In this document: one piece after another, positions 10,648-21,727 of the stretch
How positions within the stretch are numbered: position 1 is the first letter of the stretch
Layout of the letters: each line of letters opens with the position of its first letter
Assembly (NCBI GenBank): GCA_905178155.1
Contig: CAJINV010000009.1
Span: forward strand, 310,001 to 374,000
Length of the DNA: 64,000 nucleotides
Direction: 5' to 3'
DNA from: Amoebophrya sp. A120
Lineage: Eukaryota; Sar; Dinophyceae; Syndiniales; Amoebophryaceae
Notes under the pieces: model-generated
Told to the model about the DNA's origin: nothing
What the model saw: only the letters and a program-made list of their open reading frames with translations
Databases searched by the model: none
Made by a program: the position numbers and the translations under genes

Positions 10648-13600
10648 ATGGAACAGTACCAACTTTTTCCCAAGGGAGCCAGCAAAGCGAAAAGTACGGC
10701 TTCCTCGAGCAAGAAGACCGTAGCCCCGGACGGGGGGCCCGCGAAGGCTGCGCCAGGCTTGCCGGCCATGTTCGACAAACTGGGGCGTACTCCTGACCGG
10801 GGCCAGCAGGCCGCAGCAAGCCAGCAAGACAGTGACGCGGAAACCTTTAACCCGACAGTCCAAAACGCGGATCATCTGAACCAAGAGTCCGTTTGGCTCG
10901 ATCTGGATGTCAACGCCGACAACAAGCTCGACCGGGAGGAGCTGCAGCCGGGCGTTGAGACCAACGACCTGTGCCTCTCGCGGGAGATGCTGGTGGAACG
11001 GCTGCAGCTGGAGAACGACCTGTTTGTGACGTTGGTCAAAATGCTGAACTTTTTCATCTACTTTCTCTTCTTCCTGGTTGCCATCTACATCTTCTACCCC
11101 GGTGCGCATGTCGCCAAAGTGCACGAGTTTCTCTTGGACCACTTCGACATCGGGCAGGAGTCGCTCCGTGAAAACGTCGTATCAATCGCGGACCTGTACG
11201 GCTTCATGTCTGACTTCGACAAGCAGAATCGGGCGCTGCGGCCGACCGACAAAACGTACTTGTGCGACCCCCGGTTCCTCAACCTTCCCCTGGGGTTGAC
11301 CCAGTCGGGCAAGCGACACGCGGAACACTTGGCGGAGCTCGAGGCGCACCTGCGGAGACTGAAGCAGGTAGAACGTGAATTGGACCAGTATAGCAAGGCG
11401 AGAAACCTTGTTCGAGATGATATTGACGAAGCAGCTGCGGGCAAAAGTGCTGACAATTATGCAGAAAATGGTGTAAATTGAGCGGATTATGATTACGAAG
11501 CGAAGAAGCAGGAGCACAGTCGTATTCTGCAGCTGTCCGAGGACTTTATCGAGGAGTACTTTGGCGACTCGCCCTGGGTGACGAACGTGGACAAAATGAA
11601 CAGTCTGACCAACGTGTATTCCCGCCCAAACACGCTGGGCAAGGACCTGCATGGGCACGATTGGAAGCTGTACGACTGCGCGATTCCGACCTTTCCGGAG
11701 ATCAGGGATTTTGTGGGCACCCTGCACAAGCGCATGAAGGCCGCGGGCGTGGACGCGAACGTGCGGTCGAGCTACACACCGTTACCAGAGAACAGCTACG
11801 AGCGGAATGGTCCGTCAGGCGGCGCTCATCGCCGGAATTTGAACGCCATTGACCCGCAGACGGGGGAACTCCTGCGCACGGAAGCGCAACTCACGGAAAA
11901 GGAGAAGTCGGCGAGCAGCTACCAACTGCGGAAGCTGTTGCGCAAAAACGGCTTGAATGTGAAGAAAAGTCTCAGAATTTTGAGCGGAAATCAAGAGGGC
12001 GACGCCAGTAACTCTCTGACGCTCGACGAGATCGCGCGCATGCCTGAGGCGCAGTTACGCAAACGGATCCTCGAAACCGGCGAAGAGGTCAGGGACAAGA
12101 GCAGCAGAAGTGCAGCAGGACCCACGATTAGTGCAAACGAAGAGGGCCGCGAGGACTACCTTGACGACAGAACCCCAGACAGACGGACAAAAACCGGATT
12201 GCTAGCGAACATGCACGAATTCGTGTTCGGTTCGTCCTCATCGAGGACGTCGAAACGCAGAACACAGCAAAGCACGTCCGCAACATCTGCGTCAAAGCAT
12301 TTCCGTCGCGACCTGTTCGAGGCTGTGACAAACAGTCCGGAAATGAAGAGAAAGAAACTAGAGCTCGTTTCTGAACATGATTCTCTGTGGCCAACAAAAC
12401 ACTCAGCAGCAGGAGCATCCATTGCTTCTTACTTCCAGGCACTGATGCCGTTCAAGAATCAGGAAGATGAAAATCTTTCCTGGGTCGATTCTACCGCACT
12501 GTATGAGGAAGAGCACAACTTGTTTTCTGATGACGAGGGTGACAAGGCGCTCCGGAAACTGTTGAATCAGCCGAAGAACAAGAACCCAGCGGAATCGCGT
12601 GCAGAAGAGATCAAGCGCTTGGTGGCGGAGAATGACAGATTGTACGACGAGAAACGAACACAAGCTAAGCAACACGCTTCAACATCATCACGACCTTCTA
12701 CGCATGCGGAAAACTCCGTCGGGGGCCGACAATTAAGCAACTCCGACCGCGCGTGGTGGCACTACGACGAGACCGGTGCGAAGAAGGCGACGTCGACTTT
12801 ATCTGCAGTCGAGTCTCGTCGCCACCAAAAAGCCGCCCGCCTGTCAGAAGAACGCGGAAAGCGCGACGAAAAACTACAGTACTTGAACAGCATGAAAACA
12901 AAGAAGGAAGAGAAGAAAAACGGGGAAAAATCTTCTGCGAAACGGGAACTGGCGCCGAAATCCGAAGACGGCAGCTACAACATTCCCTCGCTAGCGTATC
13001 GGAACCCTGGCTCTTACGCGTTTGGCACGATTAAGAAGAAAAGCTGCAGCCGGGCACTGCGCGTCAGGAGGCGGTCATTGGAAGAGATGGAGCGATTCGA
13101 AGCGGATGAAAGTAAGTAGTACTTTCGGAACTTTTCAGGTAGCGGACGATGAAAAGCAAAATCCCTTCGCGGACACTGCAGGCTCCGCTTCCGAGGGCGA
13201 AGCAATCGCCTTGCAGCGACGAAAAGCCAACGGCTTGCTGGACGAGGAGAGCGACCCATTCAGTGACGAGAACGAAGATGCCCTCGTCCGTCAGCTCGCG
13301 ACGGAGACGTGCTGCGTCTGCACGACGGTGCACCGGGAACTGTTGGAAGACGGAACTGCGCCCGGACGGCAGCTCGCCGCGTCTTCCACCACCGCCACAT
13401 GTGCCTCGGACCCGCCAGCGACGGTGCGGCTGCGGTTGCGGAAACTGGCCGTCGCAGCCTCGACCACGACCAACACCACGGTCACGACGGCAGAGCCACT
13501 CACCATCGAGGAAATCGAACATTTGGTCTTTCCGAAGTACAGCCAGTGTCCGATGGGCACGGGCAACAGCACGTCCTCGCGGATGCTGCAGGAGGTCGAG

Positions 13601-16600
13601 GGGAACGGGATGAAGCAGGCGGATTTGGAGTTTCAACGGGCGGTTTTCTTGAATCTCATCGACCTGGATGTTGTGAGTGCGGACGAAGATCATGACCAGG
13701 GTACTAAAAATGAAGACTCAAAAAATGCCGAGCACAGGATTTTGTTCCCGGAACACCAGGCAATTGTCTCTGCTGCTGCTGCTGCTGGCGGCGGTTCTGT
13801 TGTGGAAGAGAGTACAACTCCTTCGACTGGTCCCTCCGGGGAATTACTACTTGCAAGCAGAAGTCTTGCAGTTGCTGCATCGTCCAGCGCGACTGCCACC
13901 ACCACGGCGCCGCCCGACCGTTGCTGCTGCTGCCCAGGTTTTACTCCGATGACGGGAGGGCCGAGTGGTGGTGGTGGTGCCGCGCACCGTCGAACTGCGG
14001 TGAATACCGATGATGAAGATCCTGCAGCAGATGAAAGATCTCCTGGCGAGCTGATCCACTTCGGAACCGAGGGGAAGTACAGGGTTGAAACGCGGTTTCT
14101 CGCCGCTACGGCGGATGCGAAAACCAATCGCTGCGAGTGCGGGTCCGAACTGAAACGGCACATCGCCTGGACCGCGCCCTTGCACGAGTACCGAGTCTAC
14201 TTGAATGATACGTTCAACGACCCGATGATGCCGCACATGGGGTACTACCAGCCCAAACACAAGTTTCCCTACATGCAATCCGCGATTTTGGACACCCTGA
14301 TTTACCAAACGCGGTACCAGCTCATGCTGTTTCCGCCCGCGGTATCAAATGTAAAAATGTCTGGGTCTGGAAGAGTCCGAGACTTGTCATGCTGTTTTTG
14401 CATGACACAGAATGTCTGTCATGGAAGCCCTAGCATCACAGATTTTTAGAGGCCTTCCTGATGCCTATTCCGCATGACAAATGCCCTCCCCGCGTAGCAC
14501 AAACTGGGCTCCTCTTGCTGGTCATGCAATACAGACTTTTTTAGAGTCCAAAGTTAGCATCACAAGTTCCAACCTTCCAGACCCAGACATATTTGCAATG
14601 CATACGCGGCCTACAGCAGCAAGATTTCCGACCCGATGGCCTACAACCTGGACATGGACTTTATGGCGTTCTCAAATGTTACATTCTCAACTGTTACATA
14701 AATTTGCAATGCAAGAACGGCAAAAGTGAAAGGAGGAAGACTGCGCCTTTTGCATTACAGATCTGGCACAGATTTAGATGCTGTTGTGTTTAGCCCTTCG
14801 GATATTTGTCATGCGAAGCAGCTTAATCGTGGCGATCTTGGTGGCAAATTTCAGTTGAGAATGTAACAATTGAGAACGCCATGGACTTCACGCACGGCGG
14901 GTTCGGCCAGGACGCCCCGAAGGTCGTCGATTTGTACGACTGCGTGGACCGCGACCACCACGAAAGCTCCAGCTACGACGAACGGATCGATACGGAGGGC
15001 TACGACTTCCACGGGGAGAAGGTGTACGCGCGGTTTGCCAACACCGGCGGAACGCATTCCGGCCGCAACATCGAGGCCGACTGGTGGCGGATCGGGTGGG
15101 TGGATTTGCAGACGCACAAGGTAACGGTGTCCACCATGGTGTACACCCAGATGGCGGAGATCTTCACGAGTGTCGCCGTGGAATTTGAAATAGACGAAGC
15201 GGGGAACGTGATTGGGCTGACGCGGTTGATGTCCTACGTCGACTTGGACGACTACGGGACCAAGGGGTGGTTCATCTTCAGCAACGTCATGGTGATTGTT
15301 TTCGTCTCCATGGGCGTGGTGCACAGCGTGTATCTGATCACGTGCGGCACAAAGATGACGGTGTCGCTTTGGTACGAGCTGGCCAGTCGGGCGTTCATGT
15401 TGTTCTTCAACCTGTGGCTGCTCATCGGATTTCTGGGTATGTAAGAAATCAGAGATTTTTGTGTGGCTCTTCAAAGGTTCTTAGTACTTGATACTTTCAC
15501 CATTTTGCTGCACTTTGATCTGCTTGTAGAAAAACTAACATTAGGACAGCGATGCAAAATATGCAAAGTTGTCCTTGTTGGCCCGAAAAAAGCAAAATAA
15601 AAATTTGAAAAATCAGGTCTGAAGCCGATGAAGGAGGAATACAACGATTTGATGACGACTTTTTTCACCCTCCACGACTTTTCCTACAAGGGTTTGATTG
15701 GTTCGATCCAGCACTTTTTGGTCGTGAAGGACCACGTGTACGAGGAAAACGACTTGATTTTTCTGTATCGCAAAGTTGCGTTTGCGGTCACGTTGGTCTC
15801 TTTCCTGCAGATGATCCAGTACCTCAACGTCCACCCCCGCGTGGCGACCTTGACGTCCACCATTTTGAAGTCCATCGACGAGATGGCGCATTTTTTCATC
15901 GTGTTCGCGATCCTGTTATAGCGGCGGCAAAAGCTTATTTTTGCGAAAATTAAAAAAAATATTGGGTGGCTTTATCGTGGGCCTCGCAGCCCAGCCGAAT
16001 CATCACGCTTCTGGACTCAGGACGGCGTAAGACCCACGCCAGCGCAGCGCTTACCAAGTTTGCCCTGCCGTGCTGCCGCAAAGTCAAACACATCACACCA
16101 CCGCAGAACCCCTTTCAGAAGGCGCGAGAGGTCGCGTCAGCTTCAACGCTCGCGCACGCCAGGGCGGGCATCGTGGGCAGGGAGCCGGGTCCGTCGTTGA
16201 CCCCTAGACGGGCCAATCCTGCCAGGTCTGCGCCGCTCCAAATTTGGGCGGGGCAGGCGGCGGCCCGGCAGGCGCGGCCGAATCTGGCCAAGCCAAAGGC
16301 ACGGCGTGATATGGAATGGGCGAGCGCCTTGCGCCTCACCAGATGCCCCGGGGCCATGCTCCTGCGCCCCGGTTAGGCGGCATCATCGGGCGCAATGCCC
16401 ATCCCTGATTGCCCGGCGAGGTGCCGCAAAACCCCTCGGCTGCCGCCCACGACCCCTGCTCGGGCGACCGCAATTCCCCAATTGCGCGACGCCCACCCTG
16501 TTCAAGCAGCCCCATTTCTGCAAAGCGGGCAAAAGCGTGGCTCCATCCCAGCCAAGGCGCCTGCGGTTTGGTTACACCTTCCAAGCCACCCCCTAGCGCG

Positions 16601-19600
16601 CCTCCGCCAATTCGCGGGATTCCTTGCAAGAACTACCCGGCGGCATTTCGGATATCAATTTCGCGGAAAACAACCGCCCGGCGACACTGCCAGCACGCTT
16701 GGAGGCTAGAGCACAAGCGCCGCAGCCCTTGGCAGCACGGCGGGGCAACCGGGCCCCCCTTTTTGCAGGTGGGGAACTGATCAGGCGGCCCGCGCAAGGG
16801 GGGCCCGACCGCGGCGCGCCGTGCTCTAGCGGCCCCAACACGGGCGGACGGCAACCCGAAAAGCCCTCTCCGCTGACCGCCGTGCCTTGAGCCGATTTCC
16901 TGAAAAACAAACGGCGGAAAGCATTGGGCCTGGCGCCGCCGCCCCACTGTTTTCCCGGCCCGAGCCGAAGGCCACAGCGCTTGCGCAGTAGGTAAGGCGC
17001 AGAGGCGCGCGGCGCCCGGGCCCCTTTTAGAGGATGCCGAAAACACCAGGACCGCCACGGCCGCCTTACCCTTTCGGCGCGCCGCGCTGCCAACATAGCG
17101 AAGCCGGCCAGCCGGCAATGCAGGGCGGGCGCGGATCAATTTCCCGGGGAAAACACTGCCGGCATGCTGTGGGCCGTGCTTTTTGTCGCTGCTTTTCTTC
17201 GGCCAGACCGCGGGGCGCATGGCGCCAAAACCAGAAGCCAGCGCGCGTGGGGCGCCCGGATCGCCGGCGCTCTTGTTTGCCGGGGCAATCGGGGCCACGC
17301 TTCCGGGCAGCTGCGGAACCCCGCGGCCGTTGCGGAGTGCACGTGGGGCGCGTGCTGCGTGGCCGCCCTTGCCGCCGCTGCTTTCCCACTCTGGGGTCTC
17401 CTCGGCCCCCCCGGACGGGGGGGCCCGGATAGGGTCCTCAAAAGTGGCCCTAAGCAAGAGCGATCCCGCATGCTATGGACCCACTTTGGGGGGGTGCCTC
17501 TTTAGCCTCTCCCGGAAGGTGTTTCCAGTTGCCCGGCCCGCATTCCCGTTGGGAAGCCTCCCAGCCGAAGCTCCGTCGTAGCGACAGGCTTGCCACTTGG
17601 GTTCGGGCTGTTCGGCGCGCGCCGTTCCACGAAAACCTTGTCCATTTAAGGCGGCCAGCTTCCGGACTGTCGGAAGAGAGGGCCCAACAAGTTCGGCTCA
17701 GGTTGCTCCCCCTCCTATTGCTGCCGGCGCATGCTCGGGTGGGGGAGGGGTTTTCCCCCGTTTGGCGCGACCGGGCCCCCGGCGCTTCCCTGGGTTTCCG
17801 CGGGCGGGCGGGCTAGGGACACGACTCGGAGATAACACGCAGAAGGGGTGGGCGGCCGTTTCTTCGCGAGCAGGCGCCGCCTTCCTTGGCCGTGGGTGCG
17901 CATCTGCGTCGCCCTATCCTTGGCCCTCTTTGAAGGTGCCCGACTGGGCGCAGTCGGTCGGACTGGTCGAGCGGGTAGTGTTCGGCCACGTGCTTTGTCC
18001 CGATCCGAGTACGGCGCGGCAAAAAGGAAAGGGACAGGGCTGGCGGCGCTTTTGGCGGTCAATGAGGCCCTCCTGGCCTGGCTTACTCTGCGAACGCCCA
18101 CTGCCCTTGCGAGGCATAACGCACGCAGGAGAGGCAGCCCGCTTGGTGCCGTTTCATGCCCCCCAAAAAAAGGCAAAGGCCCCGCGCTTTGGGGGTGCGC
18201 CGGGCGGCGGGCATTCGGTCGGGCCAATCGCTCGCCACGCCCCCTCCAGGTGCCGGGGCGGGAGTGAAACCTGCGCAGCGACCAAGAGTTTCCGCCCCTC
18301 CAGCCCGGAGTTTGGTTGCGGTACTCCGGGAGCAGGCGCTCTGCCTCCCAGGTTTCAAAACGGGCGCGGCTTTTGGCCGCCGCGCGTTTCCGGGGCTTTT
18401 TTCATGTTCTCCAGCAAGTGCGGTGACCCTTTCGCGGCCCCTCTGAAACCCCGGCGCGCCAGGGATCGCCCCTCCAAGGGCCAGCCGCCAGAGCCGGTAG
18501 AAAAGCTGTAAGAGCCGCCGGGCGACGCTTCAGAAAGGCCTGCGGGAGGCGGAAAGCGCAAAACCCTAGCAGCCCGGGGCGCGTTCTTATTTTCTCGTGG
18601 CCATTGCTCGAGGCCTTTTCACAAGCCTGGCAAGGGAATGTTTCTCCTCGCCACATCTCCCCCGCCCATCCTGCTGCCCGGCGCGCTGCCAAAACACATA
18701 TGCGAGGCCACTGGCAAGCATGCCACCAGGGCCCGCGTGCCGGCGGCTCCACTACTATCGGCGCAGGTCTCGGCGGGGCATCGAGCCAGAGCCCGGGCCC
18801 GCGAGTGCAGTGCACTTCGTAAGGCCCAACCCCCCGGCCCTATCATTTCTGTCAACCAGGCGCCTGACCATCTTTTTCTCCGATCAATTCCAACCGCGGC
18901 TGCACAGGCGTCGCAGCCGAGCATGCTCGACACACGTTGCGATGGTAGTGCTCTTCGCGGCCAGTATCTATGACACCCAATGTTTTTTTTAATTTTCCAA
19001 AAAATAAGCTTTTGCCGCCACTATACCTGTTATGGATTGCAAAAATGTCTGGGTCTGGAAACTTGTAATGCTGCGTTGGGAATAATGAATGCTCTGTAAT
19101 GCATAGCCAAGCATGAGAAATATCTGTGCTGCTTTGTGTTGCATTTTTCGCATGACAGCCTGGGTTTTTGCATGACAGGCAAAAGTGCTTCTTCTTGGAC
19201 ACGCATCACAAACTTTTTGGTCATGCCAGGCAAGCACGACAAATCTCGCAATCTTCCAGACCCAGACACTTTTGCAATTCATACCTGTTCGTGGTGATGG
19301 CGTTCATCGGGCATTGGCAGTTCGCATCGATGCTGCCCGCGGACTTTGGGACCTTCGGCCGCGCCGTGGAGTGGCAGTTTCGGATGATCATCGGCGACTT
19401 CCCCTTCGACGGGTGGATCGAGTTGGACACCACGCAGCAGTTGATGTACTGGCTGTACCTGATATCCACAGTAAATTTCCCGTACACGACGTACAAATGC
19501 AGTCTCTGCACGACAAAACTTGCCTTCAATCCTAGTCTAGCATGACGAATTGGACACTGCAAGTTAGCGAAATTTGTCATGCATTTTGTACATGTACGAG

Positions 19601-20817
19601 AAATTTACATTGCATACCTGATTCTGTTCGCGCTCATCATGTTCCTGACCATGATGAACTTCTTCCTTGCGATCATCGTGGACGCTTTTGTGGAGGTGAA
19701 GCAGGACATCCACGACCAGAAGACGGAAAACTCCTTTCCCTTCGACTGCATGGACATGTTCAAGGACTGCTCCAAGTACTACACCACCCGGGGGTACCCG
19801 AACAGCCGCGAGGTGCTCGACGCCCTGAGCGAGGCGGACGAGCAGGACGAGATCGCGCGGCGCATTTACACGAAGGAGAAGAAAAAACACGATCCGGATT
19901 TTCACTACCCGGTCACCGCAAAGGACTTGGCTTCGTACAACCTGCGATCCATCGAAACGGAGGCGCAAGCGGTGGAGTTTCTAGTGCGGTACGGAATAAA
20001 AACGCCGGAAATCGTGTTTAGAACGAAGGTAGTATTTGAGTGGGAGCTTTTTTTTTTCAGGTTGTGAGATCGATAGATACTTATTGCTTCTTTGCACTTG
20101 TTTCACTTTTCAAGTATGGGAATTTGCAGCGGGACGTAGAACTAGAACCATTTTATCTTGCTCGCTATACAATTACAAAATATCTAGCGTGCGTTTTGAA
20201 CAAAACAAAATCAGGGTCTCATGGTATTCAAGAAGCTCTCTGAAATGGCGAAGCGCGACGCAGGAACGCTCTCCCCAGAGGCCCTTCAGGCCATCTACGA
20301 CGCCACGGACCAACGCGGGCAGCGCAAGCAGACCGGTGGCCGCCAGGTTTCTTCCAACTGGCGAAAAGTCATGGACCGTGTGGGCGGTGCGGACTTGCGA
20401 AGCTTGGCAGCAGCTGTATGAGATTGCACAACTCCCCCTCCCCCTCAATTGTATGGTATGAGCAGCAATTCAGACACCAGCTCAAATGGAGCCTGCGCAT
20501 GACAAACCTGCACACGGATTGTAGTTCTGTTTGTGGCTCCAAGATTTGTCATGCTAACTGTGCTTACAGACAAGATGTGGATTTGGGTTTTTGCATCACA
20601 AATGAGGGGGAGGGGGAGTTGTGCACTGTCATAAGCTGCAGCGGCCGGGGGCTCCTCCTCGCGAGCATATGAATACCAGGACGCCTAGGGCGGCGAGATG
20701 ACATCTGGCATTGCCCGCATGAGAAAACCAAAGAAGCAAAGTACCGTGATTGACGTGAACAGCGGTGCTGGAGGTGGCGACGAGTTACAGCGTTCGGCCA
20801 CTTTTGTTGAGTTGTAA
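10648..20817 (+). CDS. Polycystin-2-like (TRPP) cation channel
   Basis: Exons 10648-11447, 11484-13111, 13143-14342, 14610-14661, 14889-15436, 15617-15916, 19289-19462, 19622-20028, 20215-20416 and a last exon give about 1,790-1,810 residues. An EF-hand-type loop (DVNADNKLDREE, residues 87-98) precedes TM1 (NFFIYFLFFLVAIYIF). The S1-S2 extracellular loop is about 1,200 residues, far longer than in animal PKD2, with low-complexity inserts. TM2 (WFIFSNVMVIVFVSMGVVHS), TM3-TM5, a pore helix and filter (FGRAVEWQFRMIIGDF, compare the PKD2 LGD filter) and TM6 (MMNFFLAIIVDAF) follow. Six introns are inverted-repeat elements. The in-frame TGA at 11479 is removed by a proposed 36-nt intron (11448-11483). 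The 3' end is either TAG at 20686 or, with a GT-AG intron 20416-20688, TAA at 20815. Probably a plasma- or ciliary-membrane Ca-permeable channel. Confidence 0.9.
14343..14604 (+). mobile_element. Introner-like element 1 (channel gene)
   Basis: 262 bp, flanked by the direct repeat CGCGG (14338-14342 and 14605-14609). It starts TATCAAATG and ends GCAATGCATA. Its ends form a terminal inverted repeat of about 30 bp whose core is ATGTCTGGGTCTGGAA at the left and its complement at the right. Joining 14342 to 14610 keeps the frame (GCG GCC TAC). A GT-AG alternative (14351-14623) also keeps frame but drops about eight residues. Confidence 0.85.
14662..14882 (+). mobile_element. Introner-like element 2 (channel gene)
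   Basis: 221 bp with flanking direct repeat GGACTT (14656-14661 and 14883-14888). The terminal inverted repeat is about 30 bp with one or two mismatches: TATGGCGTTCTCAAATG at the left against its near complement ending GAGAACGCCAT. The two repeat arms also carry TTACATTCTCAACTG and its complement. Exact excision gives ATG GAC TTC ACG, in frame. A GT-AG alternative at 14678-14859 is also open but would keep parts of both repeat arms as coding sequence. Confidence 0.85.
15917..19025 (+). mobile_element. 3.1-kb GC-rich element with terminal inverted repeats
   Basis: The left end (15917 onward, TATAGCGGCGGCAAAAGC) and the right end (ending GCTTTTGCCGCCACTATA at 19025) are inverted copies over about 53 bp, ending near TTGGGTG on the left. 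The direct repeat CCTGT flanks it (15912-15916 and 19026-19030). Termini TAT...ATA and a 5-bp target repeat match the small elements, so it is read as a large member or relative. The interior (about 15980-18960) is very GC-rich. Open frames exist in all phases but none has domain-like sequence, so no transposase is claimed. It sits inside the pore-domain intron of the channel gene, between TM5 halves. Confidence 0.85.
19031..19283 (+). mobile_element. Introner-like element 3 (channel gene)
   Basis: 253 bp immediately beside the 3.1-kb element, with CCTGT at 19026-19030 and 19284-19288. The left end TATGGATTGCAAAAATG and the TCTGGGTCTGGAA core match element 1 closely. The right end is its complement, ending GCAATTCATA. 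It carries the family's internal GCATGACA and TCATGC words. Element 1 and element 3 are clearly the same subfamily. Confidence 0.9.
19463..19616 (+). mobile_element. Introner-like element 4 (channel gene)
   Basis: 154 bp, the shortest copy, flanked by CCTGA (19458-19462 and 19617-19621). Left end TATCCACAGTAAATTTC, right end GAAATTTACATTGCATA. Exact excision joins the two halves of TM6 as YWLYLILFALIMF, giving a helix of the expected length for a PKD2-type channel; a boundary starting at the visible GT (19471) would insert extra residues. Confidence 0.85.
20417..20633 (+). mobile_element. Introner-like element 5 (channel gene)
   Basis: 217 bp flanked by AGCTG (20412-20416 and 20634-20638). 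It starts TATGAGATTGCACAACTC and ends with the complement, CTGTCATA. The inverted repeat includes a block of Cs and Ts (CCCCCTCCCCCTCA) and its complement. Exact excision extends an Ala run and ends the protein at TAG 20686; use of GT at 20416 and AG at 20688 gives a longer C terminus instead. Confidence 0.85.
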
Positions 20818-21727
20818 GACTAAGAGTTGAATTTTTCATCCTAAGTAAATAGAAGTAAGAACACGTTCAGTTTTACTCGTCTTCAGTGCATAGAGAAGGT
20901 TTATTTCCTGCTTTTTTCGAAGGTCTCAGCTGCCTTGTAGGATGTTTGCACACAACAAGAAGGGCTCGCACGATTGGTATTCGTTGCCAGCTTTAATGCA
21001 GGCGATAGAGTAAAGATCTAACAAACAGTTACGTACGTCAATGTTATCAAGTCGTGCATAGGTCCTCGACTTCATCTTTTCTTAGCCTGTACATAACTAG
21101 GTGAAAGTTCTTCAAGTATCTATGCCTATCTACATCTCTTTATCTTTACGCGTATATGCATCCCATACTTGATCAATCCTACTAACTTTCGAGCTTTTTT
21201 CCCTTTCAATTTTGCATGCGGTTTTTGGTCTAGTGTCATTCCCATTCCTATGGCGTAAAAATACAGAGGCCGCTAGTTTCAGAAATTGTTTTTGTGTTAC
21301 ATCAACGGAACCTGCACAGATCTACGCGTACGAAAGGAATTTTCCAGCAAGCGTGTCATTACATGCAATTCTGTCGTTGAAGCAAGCAGTTGTTTTGCAA
21401 AGACAGACCCTGGTGTTAGTTCTGAATTTGAATACGTATGTCGGAAGATGTAAATAACAGATGATCCACATCCATAGTCTTCTTTCGCTCTCGGTAGTAG
21501 TTGGATCAAAGTCAAAAGAATGGTTGTAATCTCATCCGCTTGAAGGCCATGCATGTTCGTACCAGGACCCCACTTACCTTCATCCAGCCACCAAGTACGG
21601 CTCTTCCTAACTGACAAACTTCTTGCCTCGTGGCCGATTCCGATCCTGACTTAATGACCACTTTGACAAGCTAGTGATGTATGGGTTGCCGCAGCCGCTA
21701 TCCGCAAAATAGTTTTCATTCCTCATC
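20818..21727. other. Intergenic spacer
   Basis: AT-rich spacer between the channel gene and the cryptochrome gene. No gene, RNA or repeat recognised. Confidence 0.5.

Noticed and set aside
11479-11481. TGA as selenocysteine in the channel gene
   Set aside because: The flanking sequence has no selenoprotein character and a short GT-AG intron explains the stop.
15980-18960. Many long open frames on both strands inside the 3.1-kb element
   Set aside because: They overlap in all six phases, as expected for very GC-rich DNA with few stop codons, and none shows a transposase, helicase or other domain-like motif.
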